From positions 1 to 34,277 of the forward strand of contig NZ_AXCW01000007.1 in NCBI RefSeq assembly GCF_000603945.1: DNA of 34,277 nucleotides, read 5' to 3'. Below the pieces are notes generated by a model. It searched no databases. It was not told the origin of the DNA and saw nothing but the letters and a program-made list of their open reading frames with translations. This document shows positions 18,337 to 29,248 of the stretch, one piece after another; position 1 is the stretch's first letter, and every line of letters begins with the position of its first letter. The DNA is from Actinotalea ferrariae CF5-4 (GTDB lineage: Bacteria > Actinomycetota > Actinomycetes > Actinomycetales > Cellulomonadaceae). The translations under genes and the position numbers were made by a program.

Positions 18337-18365
18337 AACCTAGGTGCGGGCACCGACACCCGCAC
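18337..18365 (-). promoter_or_regulatory. Promoter and operator-like dyad of the uridylyltransferase gene
   Basis: The -10 TAGGTT (minus strand) is at 18337-18342. Directly upstream, GTGCGGG (18344-18350) and CCCGCAC (18359-18365) form a perfect 7-bp inverted repeat with an 8-bp spacer, covering the spacer and -35 region. Confidence 0.55.
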
Positions 18366-18464
18366 GGGGTGGTCTCGCGCGGTGGACGCCCGGGGCGTCC
18401 GGGCCTGGTCTGCGGCGGTGCTGCGCGCCGCGGGGCGGACGCGCGGTCGTGCGGGGTGCGCGGC

Positions 18465-19397
18465 TCAGTCGCCGTCGTGCCGCGCGCCCGTGGCATGCTG
18501 CGGCACCCGCACGTGGACGGCGTTGCGCTGCACCTCGAACGTCGTGGGCGTCCCGCCGACGACCTCCCCGTCCAGGTTGAGCCGGAGCGGGGGGTCGGTG
18601 ACGAGGCGGACCCGCCGCGTGGTGCGGTGGTGGACCTTCTCGTGCTCGACGAAGTGCCCGCTCCGCACGAGCCGGGCCATGCTCACGTGGTCCCGCAGCC
18701 GGCCCTGCTCGACGACGGCGACGTCGAGGGCGTGGTCGTCGATGTCGGCGAGCGGGGCCACGGTCGCCCCGCCGCCGAAGTGCCGGCCGTTGCCGACCGA
18801 CACCTGCAGGACGTCGGGGACGGTGAGCGTCGGGTGGTCCCCGTCGGGGAACTCCAGGCGGGCGACGAACGGCTCGTGGCGGCGGTACGCGCGCACGGCG
18901 GCCAGGGGGTAGGCGAGCGGGCCGAGCCGGCGCTTGAGGGCGGGGGACAGCGCGTCGGTGACCGCCACCGAGAGCCCGGCCGAGGCGACGTTGAGGAACG
19001 GCCGGCCGTCCGCGCGGCCGAGGTCCACGTCCACGTCCTTGCCGTCGGTGAGGACCGCGCACGCGGCGCGCAGGTCGCCGGGGATCTGCAGGGTCCGGGC
19101 GAGGTCGTTGGCGGTGCCCAGCGGGAGGACCCCCAGGACCGTGCGGGTGCCCGCGAGGTGCCCGGCCGCGCAGCCGATCGTGCCGTCGCCGCCCCCGACG
19201 ACGAGGAGGTCCGGCGGCTCGGTCATGACGCGCTCGAGGACGGCGACCAGCTCGTCGCCCGAGCGGATCGCGTGGGTCGCGGTGAGGGCGATGCCACCGG
19301 CCCGGACGCCGTCGACCGCCCGGGGGAACGCCTCCGCCCCGCGCCGGGAGCCGGTGTTGACGACGAGCACCGCGGACGTGGGCGGGCGGGCGGGCAT
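18465..19397 (-). CDS. Diacylglycerol kinase-family lipid kinase
   Basis: ATP-dependent lipid kinase of the DAGK/YegS fold, 310 residues, phosphorylating diacylglycerol or a related lipid at the membrane. The catalytic glycine loop GGGDGT is at 68-73, and the second conserved block LPLGTANDLAR at 91-101. The C-terminal beta-sandwich carries VGNGRHFGGG and LNLDGEVVGG, typical of the family. A TACGGT -10 box (19405-19410) ends seven bases before ATG 19397, so the mRNA is probably leaderless. The gene lies 34 bases downstream of an MFS gene but has its own promoter. Substrate specificity cannot be judged. Confidence 0.92.
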   Translation of the reverse strand: MPARPPTSAVLVVNTGSRRGAEAFPRAVDGVRAGGIALTATHAIRSGDELVAVLERVMTEPPDLLVVGGGDGTIGCAAGHLAGTRTVLGVLPLGTANDLARTLQIPGDLRAACAVLTDGKDVDVDLGRADGRPFLNVASAGLSVAVTDALSPALKRRLGPLAYPLAAVRAYRRHEPFVARLEFPDGDHPTLTVPDVLQVSVGNGRHFGGGATVAPLADIDDHALDVAVVEQGRLRDHVSMARLVRSGHFVEHEKVHHRTTRRVRLVTDPPLRLNLDGEVVGGTPTTFEVQRNAVHVRVPQHATGARHDGD

Positions 19398-19404
19398 GGT
19401 GCCG

Positions 19405-19410
19405 ACCGTA
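19405..19410 (-). promoter_or_regulatory. -10 box of lipid kinase gene (leaderless)
   Basis: TACGGT on the minus strand ends seven bases upstream of the ATG, with no Shine-Dalgarno in between. It lies in the 34-base gap after the MFS stop. Confidence 0.55.
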
Positions 19411-19431
19411 GGGGCTCCGGGTGCGTGGGCG

Positions 19432-20643
19432 CTAAGTGCTCGCGGGATCCGGCGTCCGGCGTCGGTGGAGCAGCGCGGCCGCCGTCAGCAGCGTCGTGGC
19501 GACGGCCGACACGGCGAACGTCAGGGCCGGCGGGCGGCCGGCGTCCCGGAGCGCCTCCGCCACGGCGCCCCCGACGGCGGCACCGATCGCGACGCCCACG
19601 ACGTTCGCGCTGATCAGGAGGGTCATGGCGGTCCCTGCCGCGCGCGTCGGGGCCAGCTCCCCGACGACGGAGAACAGCGTCACGATCGCGGGGCCCATGA
19701 ACACGCCCGCCAGCAGCAGGGCGAGAGCCGTGCCCCCGCCGGTGCGGACGGTCATCGCTCCGAGCATGACCGCGGTCAGGCCGGCACCGGCCACCGTCCA
19801 CCGCGTCCGGGCGCTCACCGCAGCGGGGAGTGCGACCACGGCGAGCGCCGTCACCGCCGACCCGATCCCCATGACGGCGTAGAGCAGGCCGGCGTCCCCG
19901 GGACGTCCGAGCGCCGTCGTGATCCCCGTGACGGCCACCTGGCTCGAGCCGAAGAACGCGCCGAGCCCCACCATCCCCACGGTGGGCGCCAGGACCAGCC
20001 GCAGCACCGCCGGGACGCGGGTGGCGGGGTCCCGACCGCCGGCGCGCGGGGGGTGCCCGGGCAGGGCTGTCGGGTGGACCGCGAACGCGGTCCCGAACAC
20101 GGCGACGACGGCGGCCGCGAGGAGCAGCGTCGCGTCGGGGCGGGTCGCGGCGACGACGCCCACGAGCGCGGGGCCGAGGACGAAGGTGACCTCGTCGACC
20201 ATGCTCTCCCAGCTCATCGCGGTGGCCAGGGGCGCCGGACGCGCCTGCGTCAGCGAGATCCAGCGCACGCGCGCGAGGGGGCCGACCTGCGGGGCGCTGC
20301 CGCCGGCGACGGCACAGGCGAGGAGCAGGACGGGGAGCGGCCAGCCGAGGACCGCGGCCACCGTGACGACGACGAGGGCCACGGTGGTCGTGGCGGTGGC
20401 CGCGAGGAGGACGCGGCGCTGGCCGAGCCGGTCGGCGAGCTGCCCCTGGACGGGGGCGAGGGCGGCCGTGCCGAGGGCCGACGCGCTGGTGGCGAGGCCG
20501 CCCTGGGCGAGGGAGCCGGTGCTGGTCGTGACCAGGAGCATGGTCCCGAGCGGGGTCATGGCGACGGGCAGGCGCGCCAGGGCCCCGACGACGAGGAACC
20601 ACGGGCCGGTCAGCCGGGGGAGGGCGGCGTAGCGCCTCAGCAC
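19432..20643 (-). CDS. MFS transporter
   Basis: Major facilitator membrane protein of about 403 residues with around twelve hydrophobic segments. The loop GQLADRLGQRRVLL (about 71-84) matches the signature between helices 2 and 3, and a central hydrophilic stretch (about 200-225) divides the two halves. GTG 20643 lies ten bases beyond the stop of the LacI-type gene, without a clear ribosome site. It is probably translated by coupling to that gene and is therefore part of its transcript. It could be an importer or exporter linked to the nucleoside regulon; the substrate is unknown. The open frame extends 24 codons upstream into the regulator gene, but that part is low-complexity. Confidence 0.85.
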   Translation of the reverse strand: MLRRYAALPRLTGPWFLVVGALARLPVAMTPLGTMLLVTTSTGSLAQGGLATSASALGTAALAPVQGQLADRLGQRRVLLAATATTTVALVVVTVAAVLGWPLPVLLLACAVAGGSAPQVGPLARVRWISLTQARPAPLATAMSWESMVDEVTFVLGPALVGVVAATRPDATLLLAAAVVAVFGTAFAVHPTALPGHPPRAGGRDPATRVPAVLRLVLAPTVGMVGLGAFFGSSQVAVTGITTALGRPGDAGLLYAVMGIGSAVTALAVVALPAAVSARTRWTVAGAGLTAVMLGAMTVRTGGGTALALLLAGVFMGPAIVTLFSVVGELAPTRAAGTAMTLLISANVVGVAIGAAVGGAVAEALRDAGRPPALTFAVSAVATTLLTAAALLHRRRTPDPAST

Positions 20644-20653
20644 GGGTGGGTCG

Positions 20654-21691
20654 TCACGCGGTGGAGCCGCGGACGACGAGCTCGGGGGGGAAGACGCTCT
20701 TGTGCACCGCGGCACCGGGGTGGTCGCGGCGGTGGTCCAGGAGGCGCACGGCCTCCCGCGCCATCGCGTCGACGGGCTGGCTCACGGACGTCAGCGGCGG
20801 GACGGTCAGCGCGCCGAGCGTCGAGTCGTCGTAGCTGACGATCGCGACGCGCTCGGGGACCTGCACCCCGGCGGCCCGCAGCTCCGCGACGAGCGCGACG
20901 GCGATGACGTCGGCGCCGCACACGATCGCGTCGGGCAGGTCCGCCCCGCCCCCGGTGCCGCCCTCCATGCCCGCGAGGAGGCTGCGCGCGGCGGCGCGGC
21001 CCCACTCGGCGGTGAACCCGCCGAGGAGCAGCCACGCGTCGGGGCACTCCTGCTCGTCGACGTGGTCGCGGAAGGCACGCAGGCGCTCCGCCGCGGTGCT
21101 CGTCGTCGGACGCGCCCCGACGAACGCGATCCGGCGGGCGCCGCGGGCGCGGAGGTGCTGCACGCAGGCACCGACCCCGACGGCGTTGTCGCTGCCGACG
21201 AAGTCGGTGGGGGCCGCGTCGACGAACCGGTCGAGCTGGACGACCGGCAGCTGACGGGACGCGTGCTCCAGGGCGGCGGCGGACGCGTCGGTCGCGACCG
21301 GCACGACGATGAGCCCGTCGACCATCCGGTGCACGAGCAGGTCGATCCGGGACGCCTCGACGTCGGTGTCCTCCCGGGCGTCGCAGAGCAGCAGGGCGCG
21401 GTCGGAGTCGGCGAGCACCTGCTCGACGGCCTCGACGGCGGCGACGAAGTAGGGGTTGCTGATGGACGGCACGACCATCCCGATCGTGTCCGTCCGCTGC
21501 GTGCGGAGCGCTCGGGCCAGGGCGTTGGCGCGGTAGCCGAGGTCGCTGCTGGCGCGCAGCACGCGCCGCGCGAGCTCCGGGTCGACGGACGTGTGGCCGG
21601 CCAGGGCGCGCGAGGCGGTGGCGGGCGAGACGCCGGCGGCGGCGGCGACGTCGCGGACGGTGATCTTCCGGCCCCTGACGTGCTCCGTCAT
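20654..21691 (-). CDS. LacI-family repressor of the nucleoside operon
   Basis: A 345-residue regulator with an N-terminal LacI helix-turn-helix (about 9-30; TVRDVAAAAGVSPATASRAL), a hinge helix (NALARALRTQRT, about 56-67) and a periplasmic-binding-protein-like sensor domain (about 68-340). The family usually binds sugars or nucleosides, as RbsR and CytR do; the divergent ribokinase and nucleoside hydrolase operon suggest ribose or a nucleoside as ligand, which is inference. ATG 21691 follows GAGGGGGG. A TACAGT -10 and an operator-like dyad lie in its own leader, pointing to autoregulation. The downstream MFS gene starts ten bases after its stop. Confidence 0.93.
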   Translation of the reverse strand: MTEHVRGRKITVRDVAAAAGVSPATASRALAGHTSVDPELARRVLRASSDLGYRANALARALRTQRTDTIGMVVPSISNPYFVAAVEAVEQVLADSDRALLLCDAREDTDVEASRIDLLVHRMVDGLIVVPVATDASAAALEHASRQLPVVQLDRFVDAAPTDFVGSDNAVGVGACVQHLRARGARRIAFVGARPTTSTAAERLRAFRDHVDEQECPDAWLLLGGFTAEWGRAAARSLLAGMEGGTGGGADLPDAIVCGADVIAVALVAELRAAGVQVPERVAIVSYDDSTLGALTVPPLTSVSQPVDAMAREAVRLLDHRRDHPGAAVHKSVFPPELVVRGSTA

Positions 21692-21714
21692 CGCACACCC
21701 CCCTCGGGCAGCGG

Positions 21715-21745
21715 GAAATGGTTTTCTGGTCCGGCGCCGACTGTA
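21715..21745 (-). promoter_or_regulatory. Promoter and operator of the LacI-type gene
   Basis: The -10 TACAGT (minus strand) is at 21740-21745. Transcription would start near 21733, and the dyad GAAATGGTTTTC (21715-21726) lies just inside the transcript. Its arms GAAA/TTTC resemble those of the operator on the other side. Confidence 0.6.
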
Positions 21746-21791
21746 GCGGCTGGAGACCTCCCCCGAACAGATCACGAACCCGTCTCGGCGC

Positions 21792-21852
21792 TTGACACGA
21801 GCACCCGGGCGGCGGTTTCATCGCACCCAGAGCCGAGAAATCGAATTCTCGG
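21792..21852 (+). promoter_or_regulatory. Promoter and LacI-type operator of the nucleoside operon
   Basis: A perfect TTGACA -35 (21792-21797) and a weak TTTCAT -10 (21816-21821) are 18 bases apart. The operator CCGAGAAATCGAATTCTCGG (21833-21852) matches its own reverse complement at 18 of 20 positions and has the central CG typical of LacI-family sites. It begins a few bases after the expected start of transcription, where bound repressor would block RNA polymerase. Confidence 0.75.
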
Positions 21853-21883
21853 ATGCACCGTTTCTGATCGCAAGGGTGTGGCA

Positions 21884-22867
21884 ATGTCGCCAGCACGCGT
21901 GGACGTCGCCGTCGTCGGCAGCGTCAACATCGACCTCGTCGCCTCGGTGGTGCGCCTGCCCCTGCCGGGGGAGACGGTCCACGCGCTCGGCTTCGAGCAG
22001 TTCTTCGGGGGCAAGGGCAGCAACCAGGCGGTCGCCGCCGCCCGCCTCGGCCGGCACGTCGCGTTCGTCGGGCTCACCGGTGCCGACGCGGAGGGCGGCG
22101 CGGTCCGGGCCGCGCTGACGGCCGAGGGCATCGACGTCACCCACCTCGGGGTCACTGCGGAGGCGGGCACGGGGCGCGCCATCGTCGTCGTCGCGCAGGA
22201 CGCCGAGAACTCCATCGTCGTCGTCGGCGGGGCCAACGCGGTGCTCGGTGAGCGTCAGATCGCCGACGCGACGGACCTCCTCGACGACGCCGCCGTCGTC
22301 GTCGCCCAGCTCGAGGTCCCGGTCGGCACGGTGCTCGCCGCGGCGCGCGCCGCCGCGGGCACCTTCGTCCTCAACCCGGCCCCGGCCCAGGAGCTGCCCC
22401 GCGAGCTCCTCGACCTCGTCGACGTCCTCGTGGTCAACGAGGTCGAGTACGAGGTCGTCCTGGGACGCCCGCTCCCGGAGGACCTCACGGAGGTCCCGGC
22501 GCACGTCGCCGAGAGCGGCCTGCGCTGCACCGTCGTGGTCACCCTCGGCGGGCGCGGTGCCGCGCTCTGCCACGACGGCGTCGTCGTCACGGAGGTCCCG
22601 CCCCAGGTCCCGGTCGTCGACACGACCGGCGCGGGCGACACCTTCATCGGTGCGCTCGCCGACGCGCTGAGCCGCCACGAGGACCCGCACGCCGCGCTGC
22701 GCTGGGCCGTCCACGCGGCGTCGCTGTCGGTCGGCTCCCTCGGGGCGACGACCGGGATGCCGACGCCGGCCCAGGTCGCCGCCTCGGTCGGCCGGGCCGC
22801 CCCCACGACCGTTCCCCCCACCCCTGTCCCGGCCGTCGACGGCCCCGCACCCGCCGAGGAGGTCTGA
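21884..22867 (+). CDS. rbsK: Ribokinase (PfkB family)
   Basis: Cytosolic kinase that phosphorylates ribose at O5 with ATP, so that ribose released from nucleosides enters the pentose-phosphate pathway. The 327-residue protein shows the ribokinase start VGSVNIDLV, the substrate loop GGKGSNQAVAAARLG (42-56), NPAPAQELP and the PfkB signature DTTGAGDTFIGAL (246-258), with catalytic base D252. Residues about 305-327 form a Pro/Ala-rich tail beyond the usual fold. It is the first gene of the LacI-controlled operon. The ATG at 21884 has AAGGG seven bases upstream. Other PfkB sugar or nucleoside kinases are possible, but the motif set fits ribokinase best. Confidence 0.93.
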   Translation: MSPARVDVAVVGSVNIDLVASVVRLPLPGETVHALGFEQFFGGKGSNQAVAAARLGRHVAFVGLTGADAEGGAVRAALTAEGIDVTHLGVTAEAGTGRAIVVVAQDAENSIVVVGGANAVLGERQIADATDLLDDAAVVVAQLEVPVGTVLAAARAAAGTFVLNPAPAQELPRELLDLVDVLVVNEVEYEVVLGRPLPEDLTEVPAHVAESGLRCTVVVTLGGRGAALCHDGVVVTEVPPQVPVVDTTGAGDTFIGALADALSRHEDPHAALRWAVHAASLSVGSLGATTGMPTPAQVAASVGRAAPTTVPPTPVPAVDGPAPAEEV

Positions 22868-22884
22868 GCCCCCGCCGACGCCCA

Positions 22885-22924
22885 CCGCCCCCCGGGGCGG
22901 CCCCCGGACGAGCCCTTCGGCTCG
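22885..22924 (+). terminator. Two hairpins between ribokinase and binding-protein genes
   Basis: CCGCCCC/GGGGCGG (22885-22900) is followed by CGAGCC-CTTC-GGCTCG (22909-22924). They may act as a partial terminator or as an RNA-stability element inside the operon. Another promoter in the remaining 80 bases is not obvious. Confidence 0.5.
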
Positions 22925-23003
22925 GCAGTCCTGCGAGCAGCCCCCGCTGGTCGCACCACGTTGGAAGCCAGTCCCTCAGAAGGACCGTGCAAAGGAGCAC
23001 AGC

Positions 23004-24053
23004 ATGAACACCCGACTCACGACCGGTTTGGCGCTGTCCGTCGCGGCCGCCCTCACCCTCGCCGCGTGCGGCGGCGGCGACGCGGCCGAGGAGCCCGCAG
23101 CGGGCGGCGGCGAGGAGGGCACCGACGCCCCCTCGGTCGCCCACGTCATCAACGGCAGCCTCGGCGACCAGGGCTTCTTCGACGACGCCGCGCGCGGCAT
23201 GTCGATGCTGGAGGAGGACGGCAGCCGGATCCAGAACATCCAGGCCGACGCCGAGAACCCCGCCCAGTGGCGCTCGAACCTCGAGTCCGTCTCGGGCAAC
23301 GACTGGGACGTCGTCATCGTCGGGACGTCGCAGATGGTCGACATCCTCAACGAGACCGCCCCGAAGTACCCGGACCAGAGCTACATCATCTACGACTCCG
23401 TCGTGGAGCAGCCGAACGTCGCCTCGATCCTGTACAAGCAGAACGAGGGCTCCTACCTGGCCGGCGTGCTCGCCGCCCTGGTGACCACGGACCCCGAGAC
23501 GTTCCCGCTGGCGAACGAGGAGAAGGTCGTCGGCCTCGTCGGCGGCATGGACATCCCGATCATCAACGACTTCCTCGCCGGCTTCGAGAAGGGCGTGGAG
23601 GCCGTCGACCCCGAGATCGAGGTCCTCGTCTCCTACGTCGGTGACTTCGCCGACGCGAACCGCGGCTTCGACCAGACCAAGGCGATGTACGACCAGGGTG
23701 CGGACGTCGTCTTCCAGGTCGCCGGCGGCGCCGGCATCGGCGTGCACACCGCGGCGGCGGAGTTCGGCAAGTACTCCATCGGCGTCGACGCCAACCAGAA
23801 CCCGCTGCAGGAGGGCCACATCCTGGCCTCGATGCTGAAGAACATCGGCGTCTCGCTCGACTCCGCGGTCAAGGCGTACGCGGCCGGCGAGCTCGAGTTC
23901 GGCAAGGTCGCCGAGTACGGCCTGGCCAACGACGGCGTCTCGCTCACCTTCGAGGACAACGGCGACATCGTCCCGCAGGAGATCCAGGACCTGATCAAGG
24001 ACTACGCCCAGAAGGTCATCGACGGCGAGATCGAGGTCCCGACCACCATGTGA
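23004..24053 (+). CDS. BMP-family (PnrA-like) nucleoside-binding lipoprotein
   Basis: Extracellular substrate-binding lipoprotein of a nucleoside ABC importer, 349 residues. It has a short signal with lipobox LAAC (cysteine 22), then a Gly/Glu-rich linker and the BMP fold. NGSLGDQGFFDDAARG (about 50-65) is the conserved early motif, DWDVVIVGTSQM and NEGSYLAGVLAALVT follow, and VVFQVAGGAGIGVHTAA and GVDANQN line the expected ligand cleft. BMP proteins such as PnrA bind purine nucleosides, which agrees with the four hydrolases downstream; exact specificity is not readable. AAAGGAG precedes the ATG by six bases. A 17-bp hairpin begins five bases after the stop and may let this gene be expressed above the transporter genes. 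Confidence 0.93.
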   Translation: MNTRLTTGLALSVAAALTLAACGGGDAAEEPAAGGGEEGTDAPSVAHVINGSLGDQGFFDDAARGMSMLEEDGSRIQNIQADAENPAQWRSNLESVSGNDWDVVIVGTSQMVDILNETAPKYPDQSYIIYDSVVEQPNVASILYKQNEGSYLAGVLAALVTTDPETFPLANEEKVVGLVGGMDIPIINDFLAGFEKGVEAVDPEIEVLVSYVGDFADANRGFDQTKAMYDQGADVVFQVAGGAGIGVHTAAAEFGKYSIGVDANQNPLQEGHILASMLKNIGVSLDSAVKAYAAGELEFGKVAEYGLANDGVSLTFEDNGDIVPQEIQDLIKDYAQKVIDGEIEVPTTM

Positions 24054-24058
24054 CGCCC

Positions 24059-24095
24059 CCGCCGGACGGCGCCGCACCGCGGCGCCGTCCGGCGG
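24059..24095 (+). terminator. Very stable intra-operon hairpin after the binding-protein gene
   Basis: A 17-bp perfect stem (24059-24075 with 24079-24095) has a three-base loop. The placement directly after a binding-protein gene is typical of elements that stabilise its mRNA or partly stop transcription before the membrane components. Confidence 0.75.
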
Positions 24096-24133
24096 ACGTC
24101 CGCGCGGTGCCCCGGCACGGGCCGCACCGCACC

Positions 24134-24153
24134 CTCCCGGCCGCGGCCGGGAG
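24134..24153 (+). terminator. Second hairpin before the fused transporter gene
   Basis: CTCCCGGCCGCGGCCGGGAG is a perfect 20-base palindrome that can fold as an 8-bp stem. It lies 57 bases before the start codon of the fused transporter gene. Confidence 0.5.
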
Positions 24154-24210
24154 CCACCCGCACCAGCCCTGCCCCCGCCCGCACGCGCGGCACCCCGGGA
24201 GGACCACCTC

Positions 24211-27194
<2,984 letters not shown>

Positions 27195-27198
<4 letters not shown>

Positions 27199-28139
27199 AC
27201 CTCGTCGAGCAGATCTTCACCGCGGCGACGCTCGCGGTCATCCTGGCCAAGGTGGCCCCGCTGCTGCTGGCCGCCCTCGGCGGCGCGTTCACCCAGCAGG
27301 GCAACATCCTCAACATCGGCCTCGAGGGCATGATGCTCATCGGCGCCTTCACCGCGATCGCCGTCGGGTCCACCGCCGGCAGCGCCCTCGTCGGGGTCAT
27401 CGCGGCGATCATCGCGGGCCTCCTGCTCGCGCTCGTCTACGCGGCCGCGACCCTCGGCCTCAAGGCGGACTTCATCGTCGTCGGCATCGGTGTGAACCTG
27501 CTGGCCGCCGGTCTGTCCGTCTTCCTGCTCCAGGTCGTCTACGGCAACCCGGGCGTGACCCCCGGGGACGCGACGATCCGGCTGCCGCGGATCGACCTCG
27601 GCCCGCTCGGGGAGATCCCGGTGCTCGGCCAGGCGCTGGACCGGCAGACGGCGATCGTGTGGCTGGCGCTGCTGGCCGTGCCGGTCTCCTCGTTCGTCCT
27701 CTACCGCACCCGGTTCGGCGTCCACCTGCGCGCCGTCGGCGAGGACGAGGCCGCCGCGGAGGCGGCGGGCATCAGCGTCAACCGCGTGAAGTTCGCGAGC
27801 ATCCTCATCTCGGGTGCGCTCTGCGGCCTGGCCGGTGCGCAGCTCGCGATGGCGACGCTCGGCAGCTTCACCGCGAACATGACGGCGGGGCGCGGCTTCA
27901 TCGCGGTCGCCGCCCTGACGTTCGGCCTGGCCCGACCGGTCCGCACCATGGTCGCGGCGTTCATCTTCGGCGCCGCCGACGCCATCGCGGACCTCATGGG
28001 CATCGAGGGCATCAACTCCAACCTCGCCCTCATGACGCCCTACATCATCACGATCATCGCGCTGGTCCTGGTCGGCATCCGCTTCCGCAAGCTGCGCTCC
28101 GGGCGCGCCCTGGCGACGCCCGCCCCGCGGACCGCCTAG
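27195..28139 (+). CDS. Nucleoside ABC transporter permease (second subunit)
   Basis: A 314-residue integral membrane protein of the BMP/NupC-like permease family, partner of the permease half of the preceding fusion protein. It shows GGAFTQQGNILNIGLEGMMLIGAFTA (about 29-54), the conserved family segment, a long cytosolic loop with LRAVGEDEAAAEAAGISVNRVKFASI that contacts the ATPase (EAA-like), and GRGFIAVAALTFG near 230. The ATG lies within the stop of the fusion gene (ATGA), so both are translated together. A strong hairpin follows 13 bases after the TAG stop. Confidence 0.93.
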
Positions 28140-28152
28140 GGGCCCCGCCCCG

Positions 28153-28182
28153 GCCGGCCGCCTCGTCCGCGAGGCGGCCGGC
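28153..28182 (+). terminator. Hairpin between transporter and hydrolase blocks
   Basis: A 13-bp perfect stem (28153-28165 with 28170-28182) has the tetraloop TCCG. No strong promoter is visible in the 118 bases that follow, so read-through is expected and the hairpin probably sets the ratio of transporter to hydrolases. Confidence 0.65.
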
Positions 28183-28300
28183 ACCCCGGGCACGACCCGG
28201 ACGACCACCCGGCGCGACCACCTGCAGATCGCGACCACCGACAGAGCGACTTCCGCGTGCGCGGCACCTCGGCCTGCGCGCGCCCGACCAAGGAGACATC

Positions 28301-29248
28301 GTGACCGAACGGATCATCCTGGACTGCGACCCGGGGCACGACGACGCCCTGGCGATGATGCTGGCCGCGGGCGACCCGCGCGTGGAGCTCGTGGCGGTGA
28401 CGACCTGCGCCGGCAACCAGACGGTGCAGAAGGTCACGCGCAACGCGCTGTCCGTGTGCGCCGTCGCCGGGATCGACGTCCCCGTCGCGGCCGGTGCCGC
28501 GGGACCGCTCGTGCGGCCGCAGATGGTGGCGCCGGACATCCACGGCGAGTCCGGGCTGGACGGCCCGGTCCTGCCCGAGCCGCGGCGCGCGGTGGACCCC
28601 CGGCACGCCGTCGACCTCATCATCGAGGAGGTCATGGCCGCCGAGCCGGGCACCATCACGCTGGTGCCGACCGGCCCGCTGACCAACATCGCCCTGGCCA
28701 TGGCCAAGGAGCCGCGGATCGTCGAGCGCGTCAAGCGCGTCGTCCTCATGGGCGGCGGCTACACGCGCGGCAACCGGACGCCCGCGGCGGAGTTCAACAT
28801 CATCGCCGACCCGGAGGCGGCCCAGGCCGTCTTCGCCGGGGCCTGGCCGGTGACGATGGTCGGCCTGGACCTCACGCACCAGGCCCTCGCGACGCCCGAG
28901 GTGGTCGAGCGCATCGCGGCGATCGGCTCGCCGCTGTCGGACTTCGTCGTGGAGGTGCTGACGTTCTTCGGCCACACCTACAAGGAGGTCCAGGGCTTCG
29001 ACGCCCCGCCGGTGCACGACCTGTGCTGCGTCGCGTGGGTCGCGGACCCGGAGGTCTTCACCACCCGCAGCGCGTTCGTCGCCGTCGAGCTCACCGGCAC
29101 GTGGACCACCGGCATGACGGTGACCGACTTCACCGACCTGCTCGGCCAGGCCCACAACACCGACGTCGCGATCGACCTGGACCACGGCCGGCTGTGGGAC
29201 ATGACCGTCGACGCGCTCGCCGCCCTCTCCGCGGGCGGCGCGCGATGA
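28301..29248 (+). CDS. Nucleoside hydrolase 1 (IunH/RihA type, EFN class)
   Basis: Cytosolic calcium-dependent enzyme cleaving the N-glycosidic bond of ribonucleosides to base and ribose. The 315-residue protein has the metal-site motif DCDPGHDD, with D10, D14 and D15 at the numbering of IU-nucleoside hydrolase. N39 (CAGNQ) and H81 in IHGESGLDGP also match the IU/CU type. AAEFNIIADPEAA binds the ribose, and HD in VHDLCCVAW completes the site. The IHGESGLDG form is like the pyrimidine- and inosine-accepting enzymes. GTG 28301 follows AGGAGA. It is the first of four tandem paralogues and overlaps the next by four bases. Confidence 0.94.
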   Translation: MTERIILDCDPGHDDALAMMLAAGDPRVELVAVTTCAGNQTVQKVTRNALSVCAVAGIDVPVAAGAAGPLVRPQMVAPDIHGESGLDGPVLPEPRRAVDPRHAVDLIIEEVMAAEPGTITLVPTGPLTNIALAMAKEPRIVERVKRVVLMGGGYTRGNRTPAAEFNIIADPEAAQAVFAGAWPVTMVGLDLTHQALATPEVVERIAAIGSPLSDFVVEVLTFFGHTYKEVQGFDAPPVHDLCCVAWVADPEVFTTRSAFVAVELTGTWTTGMTVTDFTDLLGQAHNTDVAIDLDHGRLWDMTVDALAALSAGGAR

